Assembly: GCF_014202635.1 (NCBI RefSeq)
Contig: NZ_JACHHD010000012.1
Coordinates: forward strand, 1-64,000
DNA: 64,000 bases
DNA from: Faecalicoccus acidiformans
GTDB lineage: Bacteria; Bacillota_I; Bacilli_A; Erysipelotrichales; Erysipelotrichaceae
Direction: 5' to 3'
This document shows positions 34,652-42,252 of the stretch, piece after piece. The notes beneath the pieces were generated by a model. It was not told the DNA's origin, did not search any database, and saw nothing but the letters and a program-made list of their open reading frames with translations. Position 1 is the first letter of the stretch. Every line of letters starts with the position of its first letter. Made by a program: the position numbers and the translations under genes.

Positions 34652-36211
34652 ATGAAAAATCCATTGAAGAAGAATGTTCTGTTTTTTCGATCCCATCAAA
34701 ATATCTTGTGGGATATTGTGGTGTGCGGAGCGTTGCTGCTGGTGGTGAGCGGCATAGGCAGTTTGTTTTATCGCTTGCATCTGGATGGGGCAACGATCAT
34801 TCTCTTATATCTTTTAGGGGTCATGGTCGTTTCGATCTTGACGACGGCGCGTTTGACCGGCGTGCTTTTTTCGATTGCCAGCGTGTTGATCTATAACTAC
34901 TTGTTCACCATTCCGCGGTTTACGTTTCATGCCTATGGCCGTGATCATTTGGCGACCTTTATGATCATGCTGGCGGCCTCGGTTCTGGCAGGATCCCTGG
35001 CTGTCCGTCTCAAGAACAATGCGAAGGCGTTTCGGCAGGATGCTTACAGTGCCAAAGTGCTGTTCAATACGTCCCAGCAGCTTTCCAAAGCCAAAGGACC
35101 CGATCAGGCGTATTCTTGTATGGCCAGACAGCTTCAAGATCTCTTTGGCTGCGGCGTGATCGTGTATCCCATCCAGGATGACCAGATCCAGGAAACGATC
35201 ACGGCGGGAACGATCTCGCAGAAGATGTTAGAAAAAGAACAGATGCATGAGGTTCAAAAGGTTTTGAAAAAAGGCGGTTATGCGGGCATTGTAGCGGGCC
35301 GGCAGGCTTCTTATGCGCCGGTGCATCTGGAAAAAGAAGTTTTGGCTGTTGTCGGGTTGGAGAAGGTCTTAGAGAATATCGATGAATTTGAAGAAAATAT
35401 TTTCTTGTCGATCTTGGGTGAGTGTGCCATGACATTAGAAAACCAGCGGGTGATCAAGGAACGTCAGGAAGCGCGGATCGAAGCGGAAAACGAACGCTTG
35501 CGGGCCGATTTGTTGCGTATGATCTCTCACGATCTAAGAACGCCGCTGACTTCGATCTATGGCAATGCGACCAATCTGCTTCATCAGGAAGAACAGATGG
35601 ATCCAGCCGTGAAAAACCAGGTCTATCAAGATATTTATGATGATTCACGCTGGTTGATCGAACTGGTGGAGAACCTGCTGGCGATCACGCGTTTAGATCA
35701 AAAACAAGTTGATCTGCACCGCAGCCAGGATGTTGTGGAAGATGTGATCGAAGAAGCTTTGAAACATGTAGAAGGGCATACACAAGGACATAAGATCGTA
35801 TTTGAACGTAAAGATGACTTTTCTTTGGCATATATGGATAGTCGTCTGATCATGCAGGTGGTAGTGAACTTGATCAACAATGCGATCAAATATACACCGT
35901 CGGGCTCTACGATCACGATTCAGACAGAATCAAAAGATTCGGTTGCATATGTGACAATCATGGATGATGGACCGGGGATCCCGGATGAACAAAAAGAACG
36001 TGTATTTGAAATGTTTTATACAGGAACTGGCAAGCTGACAGATACGAAACGCAGTCTTGGATTAGGTTTAGCACTGTGTAAAAGTGTGATTGAAGCGCAT
36101 CATGGGGAGCTGATCTTAGAAGATAACCAACCTCATGGGGCAAAATTTACCTTTAGTTTGCCGCAAAGTAAGGAGGAAGCAGAAAATGAAAATCTTGGTC
36201 ATAGAAGATGA
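34652..36211 (+). CDS. KdpD-like sensor histidine kinase without the N-terminal KdpD/USP domain
   Basis: About 519 residues. Four membrane helices in the first 110 residues form a DUF4118 domain (VVCGALLLVVSGIGSLFY...AASVLAGSLAVRL). A GAF-like region follows, then HisKA (RMISHDLRTPLTSIYG, His phosphoacceptor) and HATPase (LINNAIKYTPSG, MDDGPGIPDEQ, GLGLALCKSVIE). The universal-stress and KdpD sensor domains that precede the membrane part in real KdpD are missing. The ATG at 34652 lies 6 nt after a TACAAT box and lacks a usable Shine-Dalgarno site. The response regulator follows with a 26-nt overlap. Confidence 0.9.
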   Translation: MKNPLKKNVLFFRSHQNILWDIVVCGALLLVVSGIGSLFYRLHLDGATIILLYLLGVMVVSILTTARLTGVLFSIASVLIYNYLFTIPRFTFHAYGRDHLATFMIMLAASVLAGSLAVRLKNNAKAFRQDAYSAKVLFNTSQQLSKAKGPDQAYSCMARQLQDLFGCGVIVYPIQDDQIQETITAGTISQKMLEKEQMHEVQKVLKKGGYAGIVAGRQASYAPVHLEKEVLAVVGLEKVLENIDEFEENIFLSILGECAMTLENQRVIKERQEARIEAENERLRADLLRMISHDLRTPLTSIYGNATNLLHQEEQMDPAVKNQVYQDIYDDSRWLIELVENLLAITRLDQKQVDLHRSQDVVEDVIEEALKHVEGHTQGHKIVFERKDDFSLAYMDSRLIMQVVVNLINNAIKYTPSGSTITIQTESKDSVAYVTIMDDGPGIPDEQKERVFEMFYTGTGKLTDTKRSLGLGLALCKSVIEAHHGELILEDNQPHGAKFTFSLPQSKEEAENENLGHRR

Positions 36212-36875
36212 TACAACCGTTCGGCATTTGATCGTAACGACATTGGATACTCATGATTATGAATATCTGAGTGCAAAAAACGCTGAAGAAGGTTTGGATC
36301 TGGCATCGCAGGAAGAACCCGATGTGATCTTGCTGGACTTGGGATTGCCGGATCTGGATGGTATCGAAGTTATAAAAAAAATCCGCGTCTGGTCCAATAT
36401 GCCGATTATTGTGATCAGTGCCCGCAGTGAAGATGCGGACAAAATCGAAGCGTTGGATGCCGGAGCGGATGATTATTTGACAAAACCGTTTTCGGTGGAT
36501 GAACTCTTGGCCAGACTGCGCGTGATCCAACGGCGTCTGGCGTATTTGAACGAACATTCTCCGCAAGAGGAGATCAGTTTTACCAACGGCGATCTTCATA
36601 TCGACTATGGAGCTGCCAGTGTGACCATGAAAGGGCAGGAACTGCATTTGACACCGATCGAATATAAGATCTTATGTCTGCTGGCCAAAAATGTCGGCCG
36701 GGTTCTGACCCATAAATATTTGACCCAGGCGATCTGGGGCACGTGCTGGGAAAGCGATATGGCTTCCTTGCGTGTCTTTATGGCAACCCTTCGGCGCAAG
36801 ATCGAACCCAAGGGAACCGATGTTCACTATATTCAAACACACATTGGAGTTGGATATCGCATGATGAAGTTATAA
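36186..36875 (+). CDS. OmpR/KdpE-like response regulator
   Basis: A 229-residue two-domain regulator. The receiver has VIEDDTTVRHL with the acidic pocket, the phospho-acceptor Asp in ILLDLGLPDLDGIEV, the Thr/Ser of VISARSE and lysine of YLTKPFSVDEL. The C-terminal OmpR winged helix ends with HLTPIEYKILCLLAKNVGRVLTHKYL and YIQTHIGVGYRM. KdpE is the closest pattern. It is coupled to the kinase through a GGAGGAAG site. No kdpFABC genes lie nearby, so the target genes are unknown. Confidence 0.93.
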   Translation: MKILVIEDDTTVRHLIVTTLDTHDYEYLSAKNAEEGLDLASQEEPDVILLDLGLPDLDGIEVIKKIRVWSNMPIIVISARSEDADKIEALDAGADDYLTKPFSVDELLARLRVIQRRLAYLNEHSPQEEISFTNGDLHIDYGAASVTMKGQELHLTPIEYKILCLLAKNVGRVLTHKYLTQAIWGTCWESDMASLRVFMATLRRKIEPKGTDVHYIQTHIGVGYRMMKL

Positions 36876-37427
36876 TCTCAGAACGATTCCTAATACGGCG
36901 CATAGGCAAATCAAAGCGATCGGGTGCAGCTTTTTAAAGATTTGTAAAAGCACCAAAATAATCAAAAATAGAACAAAGTGCAAAGGAATAAAACTCGACA
37001 AAGAAAGAGTTCCATCAAATATAACTTGAAGGATGATCCCCAGTCCTGCACTGGCGATCATGGCAGCCACCGCAGGGCGCAATCCGTAGAAGACGTGCTG
37101 CACATAGGCAGAGTCCTTAAATTTTTTTAAGAATTGAGCGATAATGCAGATTACGATGATGCTGGGAGCAACCAGGCTCAATGTAGTGATGATACCGCCC
37201 AGGATCGATCCGCCTGTGGCATGATAGCCTACATAAGTGGCCATGTTGACACCCATGGCTCCGGGTGTGGATTCGCTGATGGCGATCATATTCATCAACA
37301 TGGTTTCGTCAAACCAGCCATAGGCATCGATCATCGCATAAAGAAAAGGAATCGTTGCCAGTCCGCCGCCTAAGGCAAAAAGACCGGTTTTAAAGAATTC
37401 AACGATCAAAGAGATCCAAATACTCAT
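36870..37427 (-). CDS. chromate transporter family protein, second half
   Basis: A 185-residue half-size ChrA protein with five or six hydrophobic segments. Diagnostic blocks are FFKTGLFALGGGLATIPFL, AISESTPGAMGVNMATYVGY and LRPAVAAMIASAGLG. Two such short proteins together equal one long-chain ChrA. Their usual substrate is chromate or perhaps sulfate-like anions; the role in gut anaerobes is unclear. It starts within the stop codon of the other half and its last bases overlap the convergent kdpE-like stop. Confidence 0.9.
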   Translation of the reverse strand: MSIWISLIVEFFKTGLFALGGGLATIPFLYAMIDAYGWFDETMLMNMIAISESTPGAMGVNMATYVGYHATGGSILGGIITTLSLVAPSIIVICIIAQFLKKFKDSAYVQHVFYGLRPAVAAMIASAGLGIILQVIFDGTLSLSSFIPLHFVLFLIILVLLQIFKKLHPIALICLCAVLGIVLRL

Positions 37428-37975
37428 GATTTATCTCCTTTCTTCATGCGAATTGTCTGAATCAATAATCCGGCAGCGCCTGCCAGAATCACGATCCAAA
37501 CAGTAGAAACGATAGAAAAGTAAGTCAATATCAAAGCAACAATGAAAATCAAAAGTCCTAGTTTATCCTTTATGCCGGTTTTCGCAAGTTTGATGACTGC
37601 GTTCAGGATCAGTACACAGACAGCGATCTGAATCCCGGCCAGCGCATGTTGTACAATGGCAAGGTCGGCAAAGTTTTGAAGAATGCTTGCGATCAAAAGA
37701 ATAATCACGATGCTGGGGAAGACGATTCCTAGAGTGGCGATTATGCCGCCCAAGATTCCTTTCTTGTAGTAACCGACAAAAGTGGCTGTATTGACGGCAA
37801 TGATTCCCGGAGTGCATTGTCCCACGGCAAAGTAGTCCATCAGCTCTTCTTCTGTGGCCCAATGTTTTGTATCAACGATTTCTTTTTGGAGCAGTGGCAA
37901 CATGGCATATCCGCCGCCAAAGGTAAAGGCGCCAATCTTGGTAAATGTCCAAAATAATTCTATATATGTTTTCAT
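37424..37975 (-). CDS. chromate transporter family protein, first half
   Basis: A 183-residue half-size ChrA protein. Blocks are FTKIGAFTFGGGYAMLPLLQKEI, DYFAVGQCTPGIIAVNTATFVGY and HALAGIQIAVCVLILNAVIKL. The two halves share the GGG and CTPG/STPG motifs and have opposite predicted topology, as is usual for short-chain ChrA pairs. It is transcribed with the second half by a 4-nt overlap. The first 20 nt upstream show no clear promoter. Confidence 0.9.
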   Translation of the reverse strand: MKTYIELFWTFTKIGAFTFGGGYAMLPLLQKEIVDTKHWATEEELMDYFAVGQCTPGIIAVNTATFVGYYKKGILGGIIATLGIVFPSIVIILLIASILQNFADLAIVQHALAGIQIAVCVLILNAVIKLAKTGIKDKLGLLIFIVALILTYFSIVSTVWIVILAGAAGLLIQTIRMKKGDKS

Positions 37976-38020
37976 GGGTGAAATTATAACTTATTTTAAG
38001 ATGAGTGAAAAGAGGCTAAT

Positions 38021-38557
38021 ATGAATTGGGTTCAAGAGGTAGAAAAACGCATTAAACGACAGAATCGGATTTTATTTGCGAAAGATTCTTTGTATCTTCA
38101 AGATCTCAGAGATTTGCTGGGGACTCAAAATCATCGGGTGCTTGTGTTATGGGCCTTGGATTTAGCTGAAGAAAGTGTGCAGGCATGGAATAAGAAGCAT
38201 CCGGATGAGCTCCGCCCAATGCGAGCTTATCAAGCGGCGCAAAACTGGTCTATGGGCAAGATCAAAATGAGGGAAGCACAAAGAAAGATCTTAGATTGTC
38301 ATGCCGTTGCCAAGGAGATCGATTCTTTAGAAGATCAGGCTATCTGTCATGCGATTGCCCAGGCATGTTCCGTTGTTCATACACCGGGGCATGCGATTGG
38401 TTATCCTATGTATGATCTGACATCGCTGGTCTATCATTACGGGTGGGACAAGTGTATATCTCCTATCGAAGATCGCAAAGCATTCTATATCGATCGCTTG
38501 TTTTACTGGAGCCGGCAAATTGATCAAATTCAGCGTCCTTGGGCTTCTTTTTTATAG
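38021..38557 (+). CDS. putative immunity protein (Imm-5-like)
   Basis: A 178-residue cytoplasmic protein. The pattern VLVLWALDLAEESVQAWNKKHPDELRPMRAYQAAQNWSMGKIKMREAQRK and the later HTPGHAIGYPMYDL fits the Imm-5-like family, small all-helical proteins annotated as immunity proteins against polymorphic toxins. No toxin gene is next to it, so it may act as an orphan defence gene or have another job. An AAGAGG site precedes the ATG. The call rests on family pattern only. Confidence 0.6.
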   Translation: MNWVQEVEKRIKRQNRILFAKDSLYLQDLRDLLGTQNHRVLVLWALDLAEESVQAWNKKHPDELRPMRAYQAAQNWSMGKIKMREAQRKILDCHAVAKEIDSLEDQAICHAIAQACSVVHTPGHAIGYPMYDLTSLVYHYGWDKCISPIEDRKAFYIDRLFYWSRQIDQIQRPWASFL

Positions 38558-38616
38558 AGCTTGATTTTCCACTAGCGTTTTTTTTAAGTTGGTGATAAAA
38601 TGAGGTCACGTCAAAT

Positions 38617-38692
38617 GGTGCGTTGGAGAAATGGTTAACTCACAGCCCTCTCAAGGCTGCATTTACGGGTTCGAACCCCGTACGCACTACCA
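38617..38692 (+). tRNA. tRNA-Glu (anticodon CTC)
   Basis: A 76-nt tRNA with 7-bp acceptor (GGTGCGT / ACGCACT), D arm GAG...CTC, anticodon stem CAGCC/GGCTG with loop CTCTCAA, 5-nt variable loop, T arm ACGGG-TTCGAAC-CCCGT, discriminator A and encoded CCA. The anticodon CTC reads GAG. The body resembles tRNA-Glu. Many relatives use only the TTC species, so this is an extra gene copy or isoacceptor. Confidence 0.93.
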
Positions 38693-38701
38693 TAGTCAAT
38701 C

Positions 38702-38758
38702 AAGGGACTGTGTAAAAACTTCGGATATGCAATCGAGGTTTCACAGCCCTTTTTTTTA
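38702..38758 (+). terminator. terminator after tRNA-Glu
   Basis: AGGGACTGTG pairs with CACAGCCCT around an inner stem, followed by TTTTTTTT. Confidence 0.85.
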
Positions 38759-38773
38759 TTAGATTAAAAAAAA

Positions 38774-38800
38774 TTAGCACTTTATGCTTTACAGTGCTAA
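38774..38800 (+). promoter_or_regulatory. CIRCE element 1 (HrcA operator)
   Basis: TTAGCACTT, 9 nt, CAGTGCTAA: the TTAGCACTC-N9-GAGTGCTAA inverted repeat with one mismatch in each arm end. It overlaps the hsp20 -35 region (TTTACA at 38788-38793). Confidence 0.9.
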
Positions 38801-38815
38801 AAAGAGTGTTATAAT
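38788..38815 (+). promoter_or_regulatory. hsp20 promoter
   Basis: TTTACA (38788-38793), 16 nt, TATAAT (38810-38815), placed between two CIRCE boxes. Confidence 0.75.
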
Positions 38816-38816
38816 A

Positions 38817-38843
38817 TTAGCAGAGTTAGAAATAGAGTGCTAA
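38817..38843 (+). promoter_or_regulatory. CIRCE element 2 (HrcA operator)
   Basis: TTAGCAGAG, 9 nt, GAGTGCTAA. The right arm is perfect and the left keeps TTAGCA. It begins 1 nt after the -10 box and covers the transcription start. Confidence 0.8.
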
Positions 38844-38883
38844 CTCGATAGAGATTCATAAAACTATTTTGGAGGTGACAGTT

Positions 38884-39300
38884 ATGAAATTCTATCCAGG
38901 ATTTAGAACTTTTGATTTATTTGATGATTTATTCAATGATGATTACACAACAAACACTTCATCTAATCTTTTGAAGACCGATATTACGGAAAAAGATGGT
39001 TACTATGAATTGAATATGGAAGTGCCTGGCATTAAAAAAGAAGATATTCAGTTAGAGTTAAAAAATGGATATTTGAAGATTTCGGCTTCTCGTCAAGGCA
39101 AGAATGAAGAAAAGGATGATCAGGGACGTATTATTCGTCAGGAACGTTTCAGCGGTTCTTGTTCTCGTAGTTTCTATGTGGGAAACAATGTCAAACAAAG
39201 CGATATCAAGGCTAACTTCGACAACGGAGAATTAAAGATCAGCGTTCCAACACAGGCCAAAAAAGAAGAGGAAGAAACAAAGTTTATTCCTATTCAATAA
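38884..39300 (+). CDS. Hsp20/alpha-crystallin small heat shock protein
   Basis: A 138-residue small heat shock protein. The alpha-crystallin domain covers about residues 33-130: LLKTDITEKDGYYELNMEVPGIKKEDIQLELKNGYLKISASR, RQERFSGSCSRSFYVG and FDNGELKISVPTQAK. The C-terminal KFIPIQ carries the I-x-I-type anchoring motif. It holds unfolding proteins without ATP. GGAGGTGA precedes the ATG at 38884. Two HrcA operators flank the promoter, so it is a heat-shock regulon member controlled like groE/dnaK. Confidence 0.96.
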   Translation: MKFYPGFRTFDLFDDLFNDDYTTNTSSNLLKTDITEKDGYYELNMEVPGIKKEDIQLELKNGYLKISASRQGKNEEKDDQGRIIRQERFSGSCSRSFYVGNNVKQSDIKANFDNGELKISVPTQAKKEEEETKFIPIQ

Positions 39301-39307
39301 AAAAGGG

Positions 39308-39342
39308 AAACCTCTGGAATGAATAAAATCCAGAGGTTTTTT
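39308..39342 (+). terminator. hsp20 terminator
   Basis: AACCTCTGGA and TCCAGAGGTT form a 10-bp stem with a 10-nt loop, followed by TTTT. Confidence 0.9.
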
Positions 39343-39462
39343 AATGTCCAGACATCGGGATTATTTTGTAGAAATATTCAGGAGCGATTGAAAGAGGCTC
39401 TGACTTTGGCAAAAATTTAGAATTGGTGCCCGTTGCCTAGATGCCGGCATTAGAAGGACTTT

Positions 39463-40011
39463 TTAATGAGGAATTTGGTCTTTGAGACGGAGACAGAGTT
39501 TCATGGTCAAATAAAGCACAAAGACATCGATGGGATACATCACGATATTTTTGATAACTCTGGCACTTAATAGGACCCAGAAACTGTCGCCGTACATCAT
39601 CGATAACCATAAAGGATTCAAGAAAAGATTAACGATTAAGACGACTGAAAGGCGAGCAAGAGCACAACGAAGGACACCGATCTTTTCTTGCTTGTAGAAG
39701 AAGAGTGCATAGAGAAGGGCGATGACGACCGCGTTGATCATAAACCAGGGCTGATAAGGGCCCGTAGGCCGCAAGATATAATTCACTGTATCTAAGATAA
39801 AGGCGGAAATCATATTGGGGTAGGGCCCATAGAAATAACAACTGGCCGCAACCGCAATGGATCCAAATGAGATTTTGAGCATTGGAGTCAGTTGAATGGA
39901 GAACAAGTTGAGAATCACGTTCAAGGCACAAAACAGGCTGACTCCCACTAAAACACGAACATCTTTTAAGGCTTTCGTGTTTTCTTTAAAGATCGCAAAG
40001 TATTTTTTCAT
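39463..40011 (-). CDS. folT: folate ECF transporter S component
   Basis: A 182-residue membrane protein with about six helices, the substrate-binding S subunit of an energy-coupling factor importer. The family pattern is LVGVSLFCALNVILNLFSIQL, ISFGSIAVAASCYFYGPYPNMISAFILDTVNYILRP and LNPLWLSMMYG. Folate specificity is supported by the THF riboswitch directly upstream. The EcfA and EcfT subunits are elsewhere. The ATG at 40011 has a GGAGGTC site, which the riboswitch fold could hide. Confidence 0.9.
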   Translation of the reverse strand: MKKYFAIFKENTKALKDVRVLVGVSLFCALNVILNLFSIQLTPMLKISFGSIAVAASCYFYGPYPNMISAFILDTVNYILRPTGPYQPWFMINAVVIALLYALFFYKQEKIGVLRCALARLSVVLIVNLFLNPLWLSMMYGDSFWVLLSARVIKNIVMYPIDVFVLYLTMKLCLRLKDQIPH

Positions 40012-40068
40012 AATAAAAGACCTCCTTTCCCATTCGTGCAATGGAAAAAGAGATCGGTTTTGCCATTA

Positions 40069-40175
40069 CAACAGCGGGATGCAAAATATGTATCGCAAGA
40101 TTCCTTTTCGTTTCCAAACCAACTCCCCGTGTTTGGAACACTTAACGCACATATTTTTACTCTGCTACTAAGGGC
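40069..40175 (-). promoter_or_regulatory. tetrahydrofolate (THF) riboswitch
   Basis: On the minus strand the conserved blocks GCGTTAAGTG, GGGGAGTTG, CGAAAAGGA, CTTGCGAT and TTGCATCCCGCTG stand in the order and spacing of the THF riboswitch, and ATATGT (5') pairs with ACATAT (3') as the long inner stem. It lies about 60 nt before folT. Bound folate is expected to lower folT expression. A TATACT box just upstream at 40182-40177 is the likely -10. Confidence 0.88.
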
Positions 40176-40182
40176 AGTATAC

Positions 40183-40361
40183 TCCAGAAAGAAAGGAAAA
40201 GAAAGAGATAGTTAATTTAATTTCTTTGTCTATCGAGGCTGCTTTGAAACGAACTGTTCATTCAATCGCTGTGAAGTATCGACATAGAACAAGGAATCTG
40301 TTCAGGATGAATCCGATTCGATTTTAGGACATAAAAAAGGAAGCCAGATCGAGATAAAAAA
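40183..40361. other. intergenic spacer without recognised feature
   Basis: Between the folT leader and the pta control region. I see no gene, no strong hairpin and no repeat here. Confidence 0.5.
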
Positions 40362-40379
40362 TTGCGAAAAAGTTCACAA
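40362..40379 (+). promoter_or_regulatory. Rex-type operator upstream of pta
   Basis: TTGCGAAAAAGTTCACAA fits the Rex consensus TTGTGAA-N4-TTCACAA with one mismatch. It lies 31 nt before the TATACT box (40411-40416) of pta. Rex is the NADH/NAD+ sensor of Gram-positive fermentation genes, so acetate formation may follow redox state. Confidence 0.6.
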
Positions 40380-40439
40380 CGTTTTTCGTGCAATAGCTCT
40401 TTATTTGATTTATACTAAACACGAAAGAGGTTGTGAAAA

Positions 40440-41414
40440 ATGATAATTAATGAACTAGAAGGAAAAGTCAAAGGTAAAGGCATTCGAATCGTCTTTACAG
40501 AAGGATGGGACGCCCGCGTCCAAAAAGCGGTCATTGACTTGAAAAAGAACGATGTCGTTAACCCGATTTTGTTGGGGTCTCCAGGACAGATTGCGGAATG
40601 CGCTGAAGAGAATGGATTGGATGTTTCAGGGATTGAGCAAATCGATCCTGCAACTTTCGACAAGCTAGATGAAATGGCCATGAGAATGGTAGAACTTCGT
40701 CGTGGTAAGATGGATTTGGAACAGTGCCGTAAAGCAATTCAGTCCTCTAATTACTTTGGAACGATGCTGGTAGAAATGGGTTATGCAGATGGTCTGTTAG
40801 GCGGGGCTACATATTCTACAGCAGATACGATCCGTCCTGCTTTACAGCTGGTCAAAACTGCACCAGGACAGCCATTGGTAAGTTCTTGTTTCTTGCTGGT
40901 CAAAGGATCTGAACAATATATCATGGGAGACTGTTCCATCAATATCAATCCGACACCGGATGAATTGGTAGAGATCACCGTTCAGACAGCACATACAGCT
41001 AAACAGTTTGGTGTAGAACCAAAAGTGGCTCTTCTTTCTTATTCCAGCATGGGAAGTGCCAAAGGGGAATGCGTTGCGAAGATGACAGAAGCGGTAAAAC
41101 GTTTGAAACGTATGCCGATTGACTTTGAGGTTGACGGAGAAATGCAGTTCGACTGTGCCGTGAGTGAAGAAGTAGCTTCTTTGAAAGCGCCTGGATCTAC
41201 TGTTGCCGGGCATGCCAATACATTCATCTTTCCGAACTTGTCCAGCGGAAACATCGGATATAAGATTGCTGCCCGCTTAGGCGGATGGGAAGCCATTGGA
41301 CCGGTATTGCAGGGATTGAATGCACCGATCAACGATTTGTCCAGAGGATGTACATCGCAAGAAATCTATAAGATGGCTATTGTTACGGCCGCACAAAAAT
41401 CACTGGGAATTTAA
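40440..41414 (+). CDS. pta: phosphate acetyltransferase
   Basis: A 324-residue enzyme converting acetyl-CoA and phosphate to acetyl phosphate, the first step of acetate formation with ATP yield. Blocks include RIVFTEGWDARVQKA, DGLLGGATYSTADTIRPALQ, ALLSYSSMGSAKG, FDCAVSEEVASLKAPGS, ANTFIFPNLSSGNIGYKI and the C-terminal NDLSRGCTSQEIY. Full length for the short Pta form. GAAAGAGG lies ahead of the ATG. Acetate kinase is not in the window. A Rex-like operator upstream suggests redox control. Confidence 0.96.
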   Translation: MIINELEGKVKGKGIRIVFTEGWDARVQKAVIDLKKNDVVNPILLGSPGQIAECAEENGLDVSGIEQIDPATFDKLDEMAMRMVELRRGKMDLEQCRKAIQSSNYFGTMLVEMGYADGLLGGATYSTADTIRPALQLVKTAPGQPLVSSCFLLVKGSEQYIMGDCSININPTPDELVEITVQTAHTAKQFGVEPKVALLSYSSMGSAKGECVAKMTEAVKRLKRMPIDFEVDGEMQFDCAVSEEVASLKAPGSTVAGHANTFIFPNLSSGNIGYKIAARLGGWEAIGPVLQGLNAPINDLSRGCTSQEIYKMAIVTAAQKSLGI

Positions 41415-41428
41415 AAGAAATTCATTTC

Positions 41429-41461
41429 ACTGTCGTTTCTTTTTGAGACGACAGTTTTTTT
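41429..41461 (+). terminator. pta terminator
   Basis: ACTGTCGT and ACGACAGT with an 11-nt loop, then TTTTTT. The next gene's -35 box (TTGAGA, 41443-41448) sits inside this hairpin. Confidence 0.9.
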
Positions 41462-41471
41462 GTTATATACT
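41443..41471 (+). promoter_or_regulatory. promoter abutting a start codon (leaderless candidate)
   Basis: TTGAGA (41443-41448), exactly 17 nt, TATACT (41466-41471), then 6 nt and the ATG at 41478. Initiation 7 nt after the -10 falls on the A of the ATG. Confidence 0.55.
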
Positions 41472-41477
41472 GAGAGC

Positions 41478-41963
41478 ATGAGAAAAAAAGAAATATTCCC
41501 TTACGAAATAGAACCAGGGGCCATTATGGATTATGTGGATGACAAATTCATGCTGGTAATCAAAGACAATGAGTGGTCATCCGAAGAAGTACGCTTGTTG
41601 GATAAAGGAGCTAAACTTCAGTTTTGTTATACGATGGATATTGCGATCTTTGTTTTTGAGGGTGGCGATATCGACAGCAGTGATTTTTATTTTAATATCC
41701 AGGAATGCGATCAGGCAAAGGCGCTTTTGAATGCGCAAAAGCTGGATATCGAAGTGCTGCTGGTCAATCAAAAAAATCAAATCTGTTGGAAAAAGAAAAA
41801 AACATTGGATAAGGAGAAAACACAAAAGATTTTAGAATGCTTGCACCGTCAATCTCAAATTTCTTTTGCGCCTGGAGAATTCGATGTTAATGTGGAAGGA
41901 CTTCAAAGTGCTTATGAACCCTTTGAATTGGAAAAATATGCCGTGGTAGAGCTTGCGTTTTAG
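41478..41963 (+). CDS. uncharacterised cytoplasmic protein next to the ACT/PFL pair
   Basis: A 161-residue protein with no recognised domain. It has no membrane segment; the composition is mixed and acidic in the first two thirds, with hydrophobic strands (MLVIKDNEW, MDIAIFVFEGGDI, LDIEVLLVNQ). No Shine-Dalgarno site precedes the ATG, and the promoter ends 6 nt before it. Its stop is 10 nt before the ACT-domain gene, so it probably leads that operon. Confidence 0.7.
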   Translation: MRKKEIFPYEIEPGAIMDYVDDKFMLVIKDNEWSSEEVRLLDKGAKLQFCYTMDIAIFVFEGGDIDSSDFYFNIQECDQAKALLNAQKLDIEVLLVNQKNQICWKKKKTLDKEKTQKILECLHRQSQISFAPGEFDVNVEGLQSAYEPFELEKYAVVELAF

Positions 41964-41973
41964 GAGGATGCGT

Positions 41974-42243
41974 ATGAAAGCAATTATTACAGTAATCGGA
42001 AAAGATAAAGTAGGAATTCTGGCGATGATCGCCAATGAATGTGCCAAAGAAAACATCAATATTTTAGATGTGTCGCAAACGATCGTTGATGGTTTCTTCA
42101 CGATGACGATGAGTGTGGATATCCAGGGGATGGATACGGCTTTGTCTATTTTCAGCGATCGGATGGATGGCCTTGGAAAAGAAAAGGGCTTGGTGATCCG
42201 TGTTATGCATCAAGATATCTTTGATTCGATGCATAAGATCTAG
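41974..42243 (+). CDS. ACT-domain protein (UPF0237)
   Basis: An 89-residue free-standing ACT domain: AIITVIGKDKVGILAMIANECAKENINILDVSQTIVDGFFTMTMSVDI. ACT domains bind amino acids or other small ligands as dimers. Members of this group (UPF0237) occur directly before PFL-family (UPF0210) genes in many Bacillota, as here, with a 9-nt gap. It is likely the ligand-sensing partner of that enzyme. AGGAGG stands 6 nt before the ATG. Confidence 0.92.
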   Translation: MKAIITVIGKDKVGILAMIANECAKENINILDVSQTIVDGFFTMTMSVDIQGMDTALSIFSDRMDGLGKEKGLVIRVMHQDIFDSMHKI

Positions 42244-42252
42244 GAGGACAGG

